From contig JAICKT010000061.1 in assembly GCA_025927795.1 (NCBI GenBank), positions 1 to 14,899 on the forward strand: a DNA stretch of 14,899 nucleotides, written 5' to 3'. A model generated the notes under the pieces. The model was not told the origin of the DNA. It saw only the letters and a list, made by a program, of their open reading frames with translations, and did not search any database. Source of the stretch: Parafilimonas sp. (GTDB lineage: Bacteria; Bacteroidota; Bacteroidia; Chitinophagales; Chitinophagaceae). Made by a program: the position numbers and the translations under genes. Positions 1 through 9,208 of this stretch are shown one piece after another (the stretch's first letter is position 1; each line of letters begins with the position of its first letter).

Positions 1-384
1 ATAAAGCTGTGTTGAATCAGTTGTTTTTTTTGAAGTAAACTGCACATTTATTTTTGCTTCGTGTTGCTGAACATTTTCAATTACATCTTCTTTAAAATAA
101 AAGCTGTCAATCTTTGTTGTTATAGTTTGTTTATTGCCATCGCGTATAAATTTTGGTTGTTGATGTTCCTGTGCTGTCGCTCTTATTTGTGACCAATCGT
201 TATTAATTACCTGCAGGCTTGTTTCAAATTCCATTAATTGTCCATCAACACGAATACCTGTAATATTACCCCACGGTTCAACTTCTGTTTGTGCAAATAT
301 TTTTTGAGTAAGAAAATTAAAACTGATGAAAATAAATATCAATAAAAAATAACCGGTTTTTCTTTTTATAAGTTTATTTAGCAT
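1..384 (-). CDS. Secreted protein of unknown function, N-terminal 128 residues only (cut by window edge)
   Basis: I translated this frame by hand from an ATG at 384-382; it stays open to base 1, so the C-terminus lies outside the window. The first ~31 residues form a basic start (MLNKLIKRKTG), a hydrophobic core and a likely signal-peptidase site before QTEVEPWG, so the product is probably exported. The mature start reads EPWGNITGIRVDGQLMEFET and is followed by a polar stretch containing DSFYFKED. I do not recognise a family with confidence. The compact PWG..GIRVDGQLM block looks like a conserved beta-rich N-terminal module, which would suit a carbohydrate-active or surface-binding protein, but that is inference. 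Only 22 bp separate it from the stop of the upstream FG-GAP lipoprotein gene, so the two are probably co-transcribed. No terminator is visible between them. Confidence 0.7.
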   Translation of the reverse strand, partial: MLNKLIKRKTGYFLLIFIFISFNFLTQKIFAQTEVEPWGNITGIRVDGQLMEFETSLQVINNDWSQIRATAQEHQQPKFIRDGNKQTITTKIDSFYFKEDVIENVQQHEAKINVQFTSKKTTDSTQLY

Positions 385-406
385 TACTAAACTGCTTTAT
401 TATAAT

Positions 407-3400
407 CTACTGAAGATTTACTGAACGCTGAATTCCTTTGCTATTAATTATTTCTACAGCAGCCATCAAACTATTAATAGTTAAAAATCTTGACGATTGC
501 GATAGAAACCCACTGCCATAATAAAATTCCTTTTTTTCTATGCTGCCGTTTTTATAATGGATGATTGCACTAACATCGTCAGGATTTATTTTTATTGTTT
601 GAATGTTTTTTCTCAATTCAAATAATTTAACCGAGTCTCTATTCTGGCTGGCAGCAACCAAATATTTTCCGGAAGCGCCTGTAAGCTTTACCAGCGCTTT
701 ACCATCGCCGGGAATATAAATTCCGCTTTGCAAAATTGATAATGGTTTAAAATTTCCTTTGCCATCACCTTTTAATAACAACCCATTTAAAGCATCATAT
801 CTTCCTGTTGTAACTTCAGTTCCATAATCATTTCCATTAATTAAAACATCAAGATTGCCATCTCCATCAAAATCGTCTGCAATCATTCCATCTATTACAG
901 AAACCTGTGCCTGCAATGGTAAAGGAATCATTGTAAATTTTCCGTTGCCATCATTTCTTAAATAACATGATTGAAGCATTGTTGCTTTTAAACGCAATGC
1001 ATCTTTACGCATTGCCGGCGTTATTATACTATCCATGTCTGCAATTGCGAATGATCTGTAATTTGGAAACCTTCTTTTAATGCTGATCATTTCTTTGATC
1101 ATGTCATCTCTGCCAAATGCAGGAAATTCTTTTTTCACGCCATTACTGTCTGGCAAAAAAAGTGAAGGCACAGCATCATAATTTCCATTATCATCAAAAT
1201 CTTTTGCCGTTACATAAACAGGATACTTATCGCTTGCCTGGTATAAAGTGTTCAATCCAACATTTCCAATAATATAATCTGTTTTACCTGTATGCCTGAA
1301 ATCGCCTGCAACAATAGAATTCCACCAGCCTGTTTTATCTGCAAGCCCTGTTGAAGTTGTTACATTTTGAAATTTTCCATTGATGTTCTTTAAAAAAGTT
1401 ACAGGCATCCACTCACCTGCAAGTATTAAATCTGTTTTTCCATCGCTATCAAAATCTGTGAACAATGCATCACACACCAAACCAATATTTTTAAGTTCGG
1501 GTGCAACTTCATCTGTTACATCAGTAAATTTTGCTTTACCATCTTTTGAATCATTTCTTAAAATACAACTGCTTACAGGTTTTGGATAATGCCACGGATC
1601 AACGCGTCCGGATACAAACAGATCAAGCATGCCATCATTATTATAATCAAAAGCACGTACACATATTTTGCTTGTATAATTTGCAGGCAGCGCAAGTGAA
1701 TCTAATTTAAAATTTCCTTTGCCATCGTTAATGTATAACCTATCCTGGTATTTATTACTTTGCGATTCATATCTGTACCCGCCGCTTGCAATATAAATAT
1801 CAGGCTTGCCATCGCCATTCGCATCAAACACAAGTATGCCTTCATCTTTATAAGTTTCAAATTGCGGCGGAACATTCGGCAACATATCTGTTTGTTTAAA
1901 TTTCCCATCAGGTTGTTGCAAAAAAATTTGTGCATGATTAAAAGAATTTCCACCAACAATCACATCATCTAAACCATTACCATCAATATCTGCAGCAGCA
2001 AGCGCCGGCGAATATTGTGATAACTTATGTGGCAATAATTTTTGAGTATTAAAATCAATATAATCAGAAGTTTTATCCATGAAATTTAAACCAGCCGATC
2101 TTGTTATCTCTTTAAACAAAGCGGCATTGTCAGTTACAGTGCCAGGATAAGAATAATCAGTATTTGCATTTTGAATATTTACAACGAGCGTTTGATTAGT
2201 GTTTACATGTTTAATAGTTTGCTGTTTAAGATTAAACCATTTTATTATAACAGAATCAACAACAGTTATTTTGCCTAAACCAAAATGTGCAATGGGTTGA
2301 ATGGTTGATAAATATCCGCGATATGGATTATTCTCATAAACCTGTTGCTTGTTATGATCGTAATAAATAGTTGCAATTGCACCTATGCCATTTACGTTTT
2401 GCGGCCCGCCTTTAAATTGTATGTTTAAATAATGTGTGTTGATGGTGTCTTTATCATGTGAAGTGTTTCTGTATAACAATGCTTCATCATTAATATTATT
2501 GATAACTAAATCCATCGCGCCGTCGTTATCAAAATCAGCATAAGCAGCACCATTTGAAAATGTAGGAACAGATAAACCCCAGCTATCAGTTACATCACTA
2601 AACGTAAGATTTCCGTTATTGTGAAATGCATAATTGTGCAGTTTGATCTGAGGTATTTGTTCAAGTATCTCCTGTTTTGATATAAGCCCTGTGGCATCTT
2701 TACGGTACGCTATAAAATCATGATCGCTCACATCTCTGGGAAATCCGTTTGTAATAACTATATCACGATAGCTGTCGTTATCAAAGTCTGTTACAACAGG
2801 TGCCCAGCTCCAGTCTGTTTGCGCAATACCACCCAGAAAAGAAATATCACTAAAGGCAGGAGCACCAATGCTATCATTTTCACCAAGTCTTGGTCCTTCA
2901 TTTAATTGCAAAGTGTTGCGTACATATTGATATTGATAACCGAACTGATCAAAATTCTGATAAGTGATATAACTGTTGGCTCCGGACATCTTTTTTTTGC
3001 GAAGATTATCCTGCGGGCTCATGTCTAATTCAATTACATCAGGCAAGCCATCATTATTAATGTCAGTTATATCCTGCCCCATTGAATTAAAAGAAGTATG
3101 CTTAAAATATTCTTTTGCACGGTTTGTAAATGTGCCATCATGGTTATTTATATAAAGAATATTGTTTGATATAAAATCATCTGAAACATAAATGTCTTTC
3201 CATCCATCATTATTAATATCGCAAATGGTTGCAGCGTGACCGTAGCCAGCAAACGTCATTCCCGCCTGTGCTGATACATCGTTAAATACACCATGTTTTA
3301 AAACAGGATTCCAATCATTACGATAAAGTCTTCCAATGCTTTCCTTTTGCGTGGACATGTTGCGGCGCCCAAAAACAGATTGATCATAACCTGTAGATGC

Positions 3401-3982
3401 TTCATTTACGGTGAGGTACATGTCAAGGTCGCCGTCATTATCATAATCAAAAAAACTTGCCATGGTTGATTGAACACTTATATCTAAACCATATGCAGCA
3501 GCCATATCTTTAAATTGCGGAATGCCATCTTTATCCAATCCCTGATTTATGTATAAAATGTTGCGTCTTTTAAGCGAATCTTTATAAATAGTATTGCAGA
3601 TGTAAATATCAGGAAGCCCATCATTATTTATATCAACTATTGAAACACCTCTCGCCCATCTGCCTGCACCAGAAACGCCTGCTTTATCAGTTACATCTTT
3701 AAATTTAAAATTGCCTTCATTTAAATAAAGTTTGCAGGAAACCATGTTGCCACTAAAAAAAATATCTTGCTTTCCGTCATTATTAAAATCACCAATACCA
3801 ACGCCACCACCATTATAAATATTTACAATATCAAGGGGATTGATAGAATCGTTTTCTACTATTTTGTTGTTGAATGAAATACCTGAATGAGCGGAAGAAA
3901 TCTTTTTAAATAATGTGTGATTGTTGTTACAGGACAAAAACAAAAATGCAGACAGACAAATAAATACTAAACAGAGCCTCAT
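407..3982 (-). CDS. Surface lipoprotein with two FG-GAP/VCBS blocks flanking an ASPIC/UnbV domain
   Basis: This large lipoprotein (about 1191 aa) is probably exposed at the cell surface. The frame is open from a TTG at 3991, but the ATG at 3982 gives a clean lipoprotein signal (MRLCLVFICLSAFLFLSC, acylated Cys18), so I prefer it. The body holds repeated calcium-binding loops of the D-x-N/D-x-D-G-x-x-D type found in FG-GAP/VCBS propeller blades. Seven lie before and seven after a central ASPIC/UnbV domain (about residues 517-605, with NGIGAIATIYY and an HFGLGK core). From the ATG the loops start near residues 65, 117, 179, 255, 307, 399 and 483, then 665, 720, 779, 843, 894, 928 and 1037; those at 399 and 894 are degenerate. 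Such proteins often sit beside susC/susD pairs in Bacteroidota. Their function is not well established; binding of glycan or protein is the likely role. The gene follows susD but is separated from it by a terminator. Confidence 0.9.
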   Translation of the reverse strand: MRLCLVFICLSAFLFLSCNNNHTLFKKISSAHSGISFNNKIVENDSINPLDIVNIYNGGGVGIGDFNNDGKQDIFFSGNMVSCKLYLNEGNFKFKDVTDKAGVSGAGRWARGVSIVDINNDGLPDIYICNTIYKDSLKRRNILYINQGLDKDGIPQFKDMAAAYGLDISVQSTMASFFDYDNDGDLDMYLTVNEASTGYDQSVFGRRNMSTQKESIGRLYRNDWNPVLKHGVFNDVSAQAGMTFAGYGHAATICDINNDGWKDIYVSDDFISNNILYINNHDGTFTNRAKEYFKHTSFNSMGQDITDINNDGLPDVIELDMSPQDNLRKKKMSGANSYITYQNFDQFGYQYQYVRNTLQLNEGPRLGENDSIGAPAFSDISFLGGIAQTDWSWAPVVTDFDNDSYRDIVITNGFPRDVSDHDFIAYRKDATGLISKQEILEQIPQIKLHNYAFHNNGNLTFSDVTDSWGLSVPTFSNGAAYADFDNDGAMDLVINNINDEALLYRNTSHDKDTINTHYLNIQFKGGPQNVNGIGAIATIYYDHNKQQVYENNPYRGYLSTIQPIAHFGLGKITVVDSVIIKWFNLKQQTIKHVNTNQTLVVNIQNANTDYSYPGTVTDNAALFKEITRSAGLNFMDKTSDYIDFNTQKLLPHKLSQYSPALAAADIDGNGLDDVIVGGNSFNHAQIFLQQPDGKFKQTDMLPNVPPQFETYKDEGILVFDANGDGKPDIYIASGGYRYESQSNKYQDRLYINDGKGNFKLDSLALPANYTSKICVRAFDYNNDGMLDLFVSGRVDPWHYPKPVSSCILRNDSKDGKAKFTDVTDEVAPELKNIGLVCDALFTDFDSDGKTDLILAGEWMPVTFLKNINGKFQNVTTSTGLADKTGWWNSIVAGDFRHTGKTDYIIGNVGLNTLYQASDKYPVYVTAKDFDDNGNYDAVPSLFLPDSNGVKKEFPAFGRDDMIKEMISIKRRFPNYRSFAIADMDSIITPAMRKDALRLKATMLQSCYLRNDGNGKFTMIPLPLQAQVSVIDGMIADDFDGDGNLDVLINGNDYGTEVTTGRYDALNGLLLKGDGKGNFKPLSILQSGIYIPGDGKALVKLTGASGKYLVAASQNRDSVKLFELRKNIQTIKINPDDVSAIIHYKNGSIEKKEFYYGSGFLSQSSRFLTINSLMAAVEIINSKGIQRSVNLQ

Positions 3983-4032
3983 ACTAATCAAACTATTTAG
4001 AGATAAAAGTAAAGATATAGTTGTCTTAAATA

Positions 4033-4064
4033 AAAAAGGCTTCCATTTTGCAGAAAGCCTTTTT
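4033..4064 (-). terminator. Intrinsic terminator after the susD-like gene
   Basis: There is a perfect 10-bp inverted repeat: AAAAAGGCTT at 4033-4042 pairs with AAGCCTTTTT at 4055-4064 around a 12-nt loop. Read on the minus strand, the second arm ends in a U-rich run (CCTTTTTTATTT) just past the susD stop codon. This fits a Rho-independent terminator that ends or attenuates the susC-susD transcript before the FG-GAP lipoprotein gene. The A-run on the other side makes the hairpin nearly symmetric, but there is no plus-strand gene here to terminate. Confidence 0.8.
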
Positions 4065-4080
4065 AATGAAATATATTAAA

Positions 4081-5847
4081 TTAATATCCCGGGTTCTGTG
4101 TGAGGTTTGGATTAAGTGCAATTGCGCCTTGTGGTATTGGCAAAAGAGTCCAGTTGGGTGTAATCGCAGTATTATATAAACCATGTATTTGCCCATCATG
4201 TGTTGGGCCTGGTGCGGGATTTGGAACAGGATTATAATTGTTTGCTCCTGTTGGCGCTCCATTTGCACTATTTATAAATTTAACCGCCACATCGGTACCT
4301 GCCCTGCAGAGGTCAAAGAAAGTAGAATACTCACCGGTCAATTCATGCCTGTATTCGCTCAATACCATTTGCAAAGGATCAGTGATAGTTTGACCAGGAG
4401 TGCCATCATAATTAGCACTGTCTTTCATAACAGCAGGCGCTGTTCCGCCAAATGCTCTGTCGCGTACTAATTTAAGATCAGCCATTCCGCCGGGAACATC
4501 CCCTGTGCGAATTTTACATTCAGCCCTGCTTAGCAAAACTTCAGCGTAACGCATTAATATTTGGTTTTGGTCTCCGAAAATGTGTGCAGCATTATCGCTG
4601 GGACTATTGTAATTGCCGGTAAGATTTGGATCTCTCCATTTTTTTGCACATACATAACCTGTACGTTGTTTATCATCTCCATACCAAGGCCTGGTTTTGG
4701 TTCCAACGGTATTTACAATTTTACCATTATCTGCTGTATATGTAGGATTACCTGAAGCAAAACCCGCCACTACGGGAGGATAACCTTTTATTCCACCCCA
4801 TTTGGCGATAATTCCAGGGCTTTGTAATGAATCGCCGGGGCCAACAATTGTTAGAAATTTACGTTTATCACCTTCCTGGTAAGAATTCCATAATGCTGGA
4901 TTGCCATAATCATAACCCTGCTGTGTTATTTCATTTGGCCAGCTAAAGCTGTCTATCCAACCAAGCTCGGCTCCTGGCGGTTGCCAGCTTCCACCCCAAT
5001 CCTGCGGGTCACCTGGTTTTAAATAAAACTGAATTTCAAAAATAGATTCATCATTATTCTGATGATTATATTCATTTACATCTGCAAAATTTGGCATCAG
5101 ATGATAATTATTAAATTCGGGATTATTGAAAGCTGCTAAAGCTCCTGCATAATCCTGTAGCCACATGCGAGCCGCACCTTCATAAGCATACGCGGCACCC
5201 TTAGTAGCTCTTCCTAAATCAGCAGATGCTAATTGAGTCTTGGACAGTAACAAAGTTTCTGCCTGCTGCATATCTGACACCACTTGTTGAAACACAGAAT
5301 CGCGTGAATCTCTTGGTCTTAAACCCAGGTTTAAAGTGCCGGTAGTATCTGTTTCTAATGGAACGCCGCCAAAAGAAGCAGCTAAGTAATAGTAGGTCAT
5401 TCCTCTAAGAAAAAATGCTTCCCCTCTTAAACGGCTTGCCAACGCATGATCAATCACACCATCTGTCTCTGCTTTTGTAATAACGCCGAATACAGAATTT
5501 GCTCTTGCAATACCAATATAAGATTGGTTCCAGAAGGTAATAAGTCCAACGAAAATTGGGGCAATTTGATAGTTATTCCAAAATACATCTGCACCCCAGT
5601 TGAAGAAGTCATGCGTACCAAAATTGGCTCTGTACCAGATACATTTTTTAAGCAGGTCACTATTCTGATATGTATCATAAATAGCATTAACAAGAGAAAT
5701 CACCTGCTGCGGCTTACTGGCAGCAGCGTCGGGAGAGATACCAAAAGTATTGTTTTGATTTAAAAAACTTTTGCTGCATGACAGTGGAATAACTGCGCAG
5801 GGTAGAGCTATAAGACAAATTATGGTTATTATTTTAATTCTTTTCAT
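4081..5847 (-). CDS. SusD/RagB-family surface nutrient-binding lipoprotein
   Basis: The 588-aa product is a SusD/RagB-type outer-membrane lipoprotein that forms the lid of a SusC channel and captures substrate, usually a glycan or peptide. The signal peptide ends in the lipobox PLSC, with Cys24 as the acylated residue, followed by SKSFLNQ. Family landmarks are visible in order: the TPR-like helical block LRGEAFFLRGMTYYYLAASF followed by GGVPL (about 140-164), the late motif QILMRYAEVLLSRAECKIRTG, the REL-type motif HELTGEYSTFFDLCRAG, and the characteristic C-terminus LLPIPQGAIALNPNLTQNPGY. Length is ordinary for the family. The gene starts 19 bp after the stop of the susC-like gene and is surely in the same operon. 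A terminator hairpin lies just beyond the stop. The substrate cannot be read from this sequence; SusD proteins diverge strongly at the binding face. Confidence 0.96.
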   Translation of the reverse strand: MKRIKIITIICLIALPCAVIPLSCSKSFLNQNNTFGISPDAAASKPQQVISLVNAIYDTYQNSDLLKKCIWYRANFGTHDFFNWGADVFWNNYQIAPIFVGLITFWNQSYIGIARANSVFGVITKAETDGVIDHALASRLRGEAFFLRGMTYYYLAASFGGVPLETDTTGTLNLGLRPRDSRDSVFQQVVSDMQQAETLLLSKTQLASADLGRATKGAAYAYEGAARMWLQDYAGALAAFNNPEFNNYHLMPNFADVNEYNHQNNDESIFEIQFYLKPGDPQDWGGSWQPPGAELGWIDSFSWPNEITQQGYDYGNPALWNSYQEGDKRKFLTIVGPGDSLQSPGIIAKWGGIKGYPPVVAGFASGNPTYTADNGKIVNTVGTKTRPWYGDDKQRTGYVCAKKWRDPNLTGNYNSPSDNAAHIFGDQNQILMRYAEVLLSRAECKIRTGDVPGGMADLKLVRDRAFGGTAPAVMKDSANYDGTPGQTITDPLQMVLSEYRHELTGEYSTFFDLCRAGTDVAVKFINSANGAPTGANNYNPVPNPAPGPTHDGQIHGLYNTAITPNWTLLPIPQGAIALNPNLTQNPGY

Positions 5848-5866
5848 ATCGGTAAATTGTCTTTAT

Positions 5867-8800
5867 TTAAAATGTTACGTTTAATCCAAAAGTGAAATAC
5901 CTGGATGAAGGATATGTTCCATTATCAACCCCGTTTTGTGTTGCATTTCCACCCTGAATTCCTATTTCCGGATCAAGTCCTGTGTATTTGGTAATAGTAA
6001 AGAGGTTTTGAGAAGATACATATATCCTTATCCTTGATATAGAAAAACGATTCAACAAACTAGCTGGTAAAGTATAACCGATGGAAACGTTTTTAAGTTT
6101 TAAAAAACTTCCATTTTCAATCCATACACTGGACGGAACATTGTTAATGGAACTGTTATCCCCGCCAGTGCCAACCGCCCTTGCATACCTGTTCGATGGA
6201 TTAGTTGGCGTCCAGTGATTTTGGTAGTACACTTCATTTACATTCTCAGAGCCAACTCCACCCCTACGTGCAAGGCTTTCCAGGTTACTTTCAACATAGT
6301 TCAATATTTTGTTTCCGTAAGAACCGTAGAAATATACATTGATATCCCATCCTTTATAAGTGGCGTCAAGATTCAGCCCACCAAAAAATTTAGGCTGGGG
6401 ATTTCCGATAGACACCCTGTCGTCAGCGTTTACAAGACCATCTCCGTTAATATCTTCAAAATAACGATCACCAGGTACAGCAACAGCACCGGGACGATAT
6501 ATACCACCGGGGGCTTTCGCATTTAAATCATCAATTTGTTTTTGGGATTGATAAATACCAATTGCTTTATAACCAAAAAATTCTCCCACTGGTTGCCCAA
6601 CATAAGACCGGGTATATTCATCCCATCCCTGGAAACCATTTAAAATTAAACCACCAAAATTTGTCACGAAGTCTGTTCCTGATGTGATGCTCGTAAGTTT
6701 ATTTTTAATTGTTGTTAATGTTAAACCAATACCATAATGAAAATCTTTGCTGCCATTACCACTATAATTAAGAGCAAACTCAAAACCTCTATTGTTCATA
6801 CTTCCTACATTTCGGGTAATGAAATTATAACCAGTTTGTGCAGGTGATGCAAGCCGCAGCAGAAAATCTTTTGAGTCACGGTTAAACCAGTCGGCAGTAA
6901 AGGTTAAAGCACCTTTCAAAAAAGCAGCATCAATGCCAATATCTGTTTGCTTATCAGTCTCCCATTTCAGGGTTGGATTGGCAGGCTGCGTTTGTGCAAT
7001 ACCATTTTGGTATATTTTATTAAACGGATAACCAAGGTTATCAAGTCCTCCACCATTTACATTTGACGGAAAATTACCGGCATACAGAGACTGGTACTGG
7101 AACAACCCTATTGGAGCTTCGTTTCCTACTTCGCCCCAACTGCCCCTGAGCTTTAGATCATAAAGCCAACCAGCGTTCTTTAAAAACGATTCATTTTTTA
7201 TTCTCCATCCAATAGCAACAGAGGGGAATGTGCCATATTTATGTCCTGTATCAAACTTGGAAGATCCATCTCTTCTTATTGTACCGGTAACCATATACTT
7301 ATCTGCAAACTGGTAGGTTATCCTTGCAAATGTTGAAGCCAGTGTATAGATATTTTGGCCATTCCCGCTGTTTGTACCCGGAACATTCTGATCAAGCACA
7401 AGGTTTGAGACCAATGAGAGATCCCTTGTAACGCTGTTTGGAGGAATACCGCCCCCTCCCATGCCTGTCCAGGTATTTTTTTGCGCAGAAATCCCCCCCA
7501 CAAAATTGATGGTATGTAAACCAAAAGTTTTATCATAAGATATAGTATTCTCCCACAACCATTCAAATGTTTTGTTTATAGTCTGGTGATAATTTGCAGG
7601 CGTCACAATTGTTCCGGCATATTGCAGGCTGGCCCGGTTATCTTCCGGCTGAAGATAGAAGCTGGAAAAATTGCTCACATTCGCCCCTACATTTGTTTTA
7701 ATTTTAAGACCATCAAAAATAGTTGCTTCCAAAAATGAAGTAGCTAATATGTAATTTGTAATATTTTGATACTGGTTCGTCTCAATGGAATAAACAGGGT
7801 TACCAAAGCCACTTACAACATTATTAAGCGGATTGTAAAAACCATAATTGCCATTTGCGTCTTTTATTTGGGTAGTGAGCCTGCTACCGCTGTCCATGGT
7901 AGGTGGGTTAGTTGCTACATTTAAAAGATTAAACCCGGTGAGGGGATTGTTTGCATTTTGGTAAGAATATTTCACGCTTGTTGATGATTTGAGCCAACTG
8001 GTAGCCTGGTAGTCGAGATTGAGATTAAGATTGTACCTCTTAAAAAATGAACCGATTACAATACCTTTTTGATCGTAATAACCAAACGACATTGCAGCCT
8101 GAACTTTATCACTTCCTCCACGAATTCCAATCGTATAGTTTTGTGTTAAGCCGGTTCGATAAATAGCATTCTGCCAATCTACCGAGTGTAAAGCTTCGGG
8201 TGTATGCCAAACGGGTAATCCGTGATAAGTTCCTGTTAAATCAGCCGCTTCAACTTCATTAGAAAGAGTAGCAAATTGTCCTGCATTTAACAAGTCATAT
8301 TCTTTAGGTTTGCTTTGAACACCATTGTATGCATCCAAAGAAACCTGCATTTTATTTTTAATACCTTTCTTGGTAGTTATTATGACAACACCGTTAGCTG
8401 CACGAATACCATAAATAGCTGTTGCCGATGCATCTTTCAATACATCTATAGTAGCAATATCGTTGGGATTAATGTTGTTAATACCTCCGGTTGTAGGATA
8501 ACCATCCACAACATATAAGGGAGTATTACCTCCACTCGCAAGGCTTCCAATTCCTCTTATCAGTACACTTACATTTCCTCCTGGCGAGGCATCATTGTTT
8601 ATTATCTGAACACCGGGCGCCCTTCCCTGGAGAGCCTGGTCTAATGTAGTTACAGGAACCTTTGCAATAGTTGCAGCAGTAACGCTGGAAACAGAACCCG
8701 TTACATCTTTACGTCTCTGTGTGCCATAACCAACCACTACAATATCATTTAATGATGAGCTAATTGGTTTAAGACTCACAGTTACTGATGAAGTGTTTTC

Positions 8801-9058
8801 AATTGAAACCGTAGCCGGAGTCATTCCAACATAAGTCACCTGTAATTTAGTAGCATTGGCAGGCGCATTTAAAACAAAGTTTCCATTTGCATCTGTTAAT
8901 ACTGAATGTTTAGAATCACCGGTATTTACCGTTGCTCCTTGTAATGGATTATTTGTGCTATCTGTAACCCTTCCTGTTATTGTTTTGGTTTGCGAAAAAC
9001 CTTGAACTAACATAAATGACAAGAGAACGGCAAGCGTTGGTTTTACCAATTTAATCAT
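5867..9058 (-). CDS. SusC/RagA-family TonB-dependent outer-membrane receptor
   Basis: The 1063-aa product is a SusC-type TonB-dependent transporter that forms a 22-strand outer-membrane barrel and imports large substrates with its SusD partner. In order it has a signal peptide (about 1-23, ending VQGFSQ), a carboxypeptidase-regulatory-like beta-sandwich (about 25-100, with GRVTDSTNNPLQGATV and the VTYVGM block), the SusC signature DIVVVGYGTQRRKDVTGSV (about 105-123), and a plug domain to about 232 with the typical YVVDGYP, DVLKDASATAIYG and ANGVVIITTKKG motifs. The barrel ends RYFTFGLNVTF, a C-terminal aromatic residue as expected for insertion by the BAM complex. There is no N-terminal STN (secretin/TonB short N-terminal) extension, so signalling to an anti-sigma factor is unlikely. 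That fits control by the divergent AraC-type regulator. The ATG at 9058 gives a complete signal peptide. Confidence 0.97.
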   Translation of the reverse strand: MIKLVKPTLAVLLSFMLVQGFSQTKTITGRVTDSTNNPLQGATVNTGDSKHSVLTDANGNFVLNAPANATKLQVTYVGMTPATVSIENTSSVTVSLKPISSSLNDIVVVGYGTQRRKDVTGSVSSVTAATIAKVPVTTLDQALQGRAPGVQIINNDASPGGNVSVLIRGIGSLASGGNTPLYVVDGYPTTGGINNINPNDIATIDVLKDASATAIYGIRAANGVVIITTKKGIKNKMQVSLDAYNGVQSKPKEYDLLNAGQFATLSNEVEAADLTGTYHGLPVWHTPEALHSVDWQNAIYRTGLTQNYTIGIRGGSDKVQAAMSFGYYDQKGIVIGSFFKRYNLNLNLDYQATSWLKSSTSVKYSYQNANNPLTGFNLLNVATNPPTMDSGSRLTTQIKDANGNYGFYNPLNNVVSGFGNPVYSIETNQYQNITNYILATSFLEATIFDGLKIKTNVGANVSNFSSFYLQPEDNRASLQYAGTIVTPANYHQTINKTFEWLWENTISYDKTFGLHTINFVGGISAQKNTWTGMGGGGIPPNSVTRDLSLVSNLVLDQNVPGTNSGNGQNIYTLASTFARITYQFADKYMVTGTIRRDGSSKFDTGHKYGTFPSVAIGWRIKNESFLKNAGWLYDLKLRGSWGEVGNEAPIGLFQYQSLYAGNFPSNVNGGGLDNLGYPFNKIYQNGIAQTQPANPTLKWETDKQTDIGIDAAFLKGALTFTADWFNRDSKDFLLRLASPAQTGYNFITRNVGSMNNRGFEFALNYSGNGSKDFHYGIGLTLTTIKNKLTSITSGTDFVTNFGGLILNGFQGWDEYTRSYVGQPVGEFFGYKAIGIYQSQKQIDDLNAKAPGGIYRPGAVAVPGDRYFEDINGDGLVNADDRVSIGNPQPKFFGGLNLDATYKGWDINVYFYGSYGNKILNYVESNLESLARRGGVGSENVNEVYYQNHWTPTNPSNRYARAVGTGGDNSSINNVPSSVWIENGSFLKLKNVSIGYTLPASLLNRFSISRIRIYVSSQNLFTITKYTGLDPEIGIQGGNATQNGVDNGTYPSSRYFTFGLNVTF

Positions 9059-9074
9059 ATAGCAAATATTTAAG

Positions 9075-9082
9075 CAAATCTA
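9075..9082 (-). promoter_or_regulatory. Candidate Bacteroidota-type -7 promoter element for the susC operon
   Basis: On the minus strand this reads TAGATTTG, an exact match to the Bacteroidota -7 consensus TAnnTTTG. A partial -33 element (ATTG, from the sequence GTATTGCA around 9101-9110) lies about 22 nt upstream, slightly longer than the usual spacing. Transcription would begin only about 10 nt before the susC start codon, which is short. For that reason I hold this loosely. Confidence 0.3.
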
Positions 9083-9208
9083 TTTTTATATCTCCATTTA
9101 AATGCAATACTTTTTTATCTCTTTTATGTATTTTTATGCTTTGATAGTGAATAAAAAAAATTGCTGTTTTTATAATAATGCTTATTTCTACAATAATAAC
9201 GAATTTTA

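Noticed and set aside
2990..3800. Recurring short DNA motif of the CCATCATTATTAATATC type on the plus strand, at first sight like a repeat array
   Set aside because: These are the antisense of repeated calcium-loop codons in the FG-GAP protein (D-x-N-N-D-G). Spacing is irregular and set by the protein blades, so it is neither a CRISPR array nor a non-coding repeat.
4026..4268. An 80-codon open frame on the minus strand overlapping the end of susD
   Set aside because: It lies in another frame of the susD coding sequence and includes the terminator hairpin; its translation has no family features.
5446..5763. A 105-codon plus-strand open frame inside susD
   Set aside because: It is antisense to a strongly conserved gene, is rich in Ile, Cys and Asn as expected of a shadow frame, and has no promoter or plausible product.
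6215..6526. A 103-codon plus-strand open frame inside susC
   Set aside because: It is antisense to the conserved barrel region and has no recognisable features.
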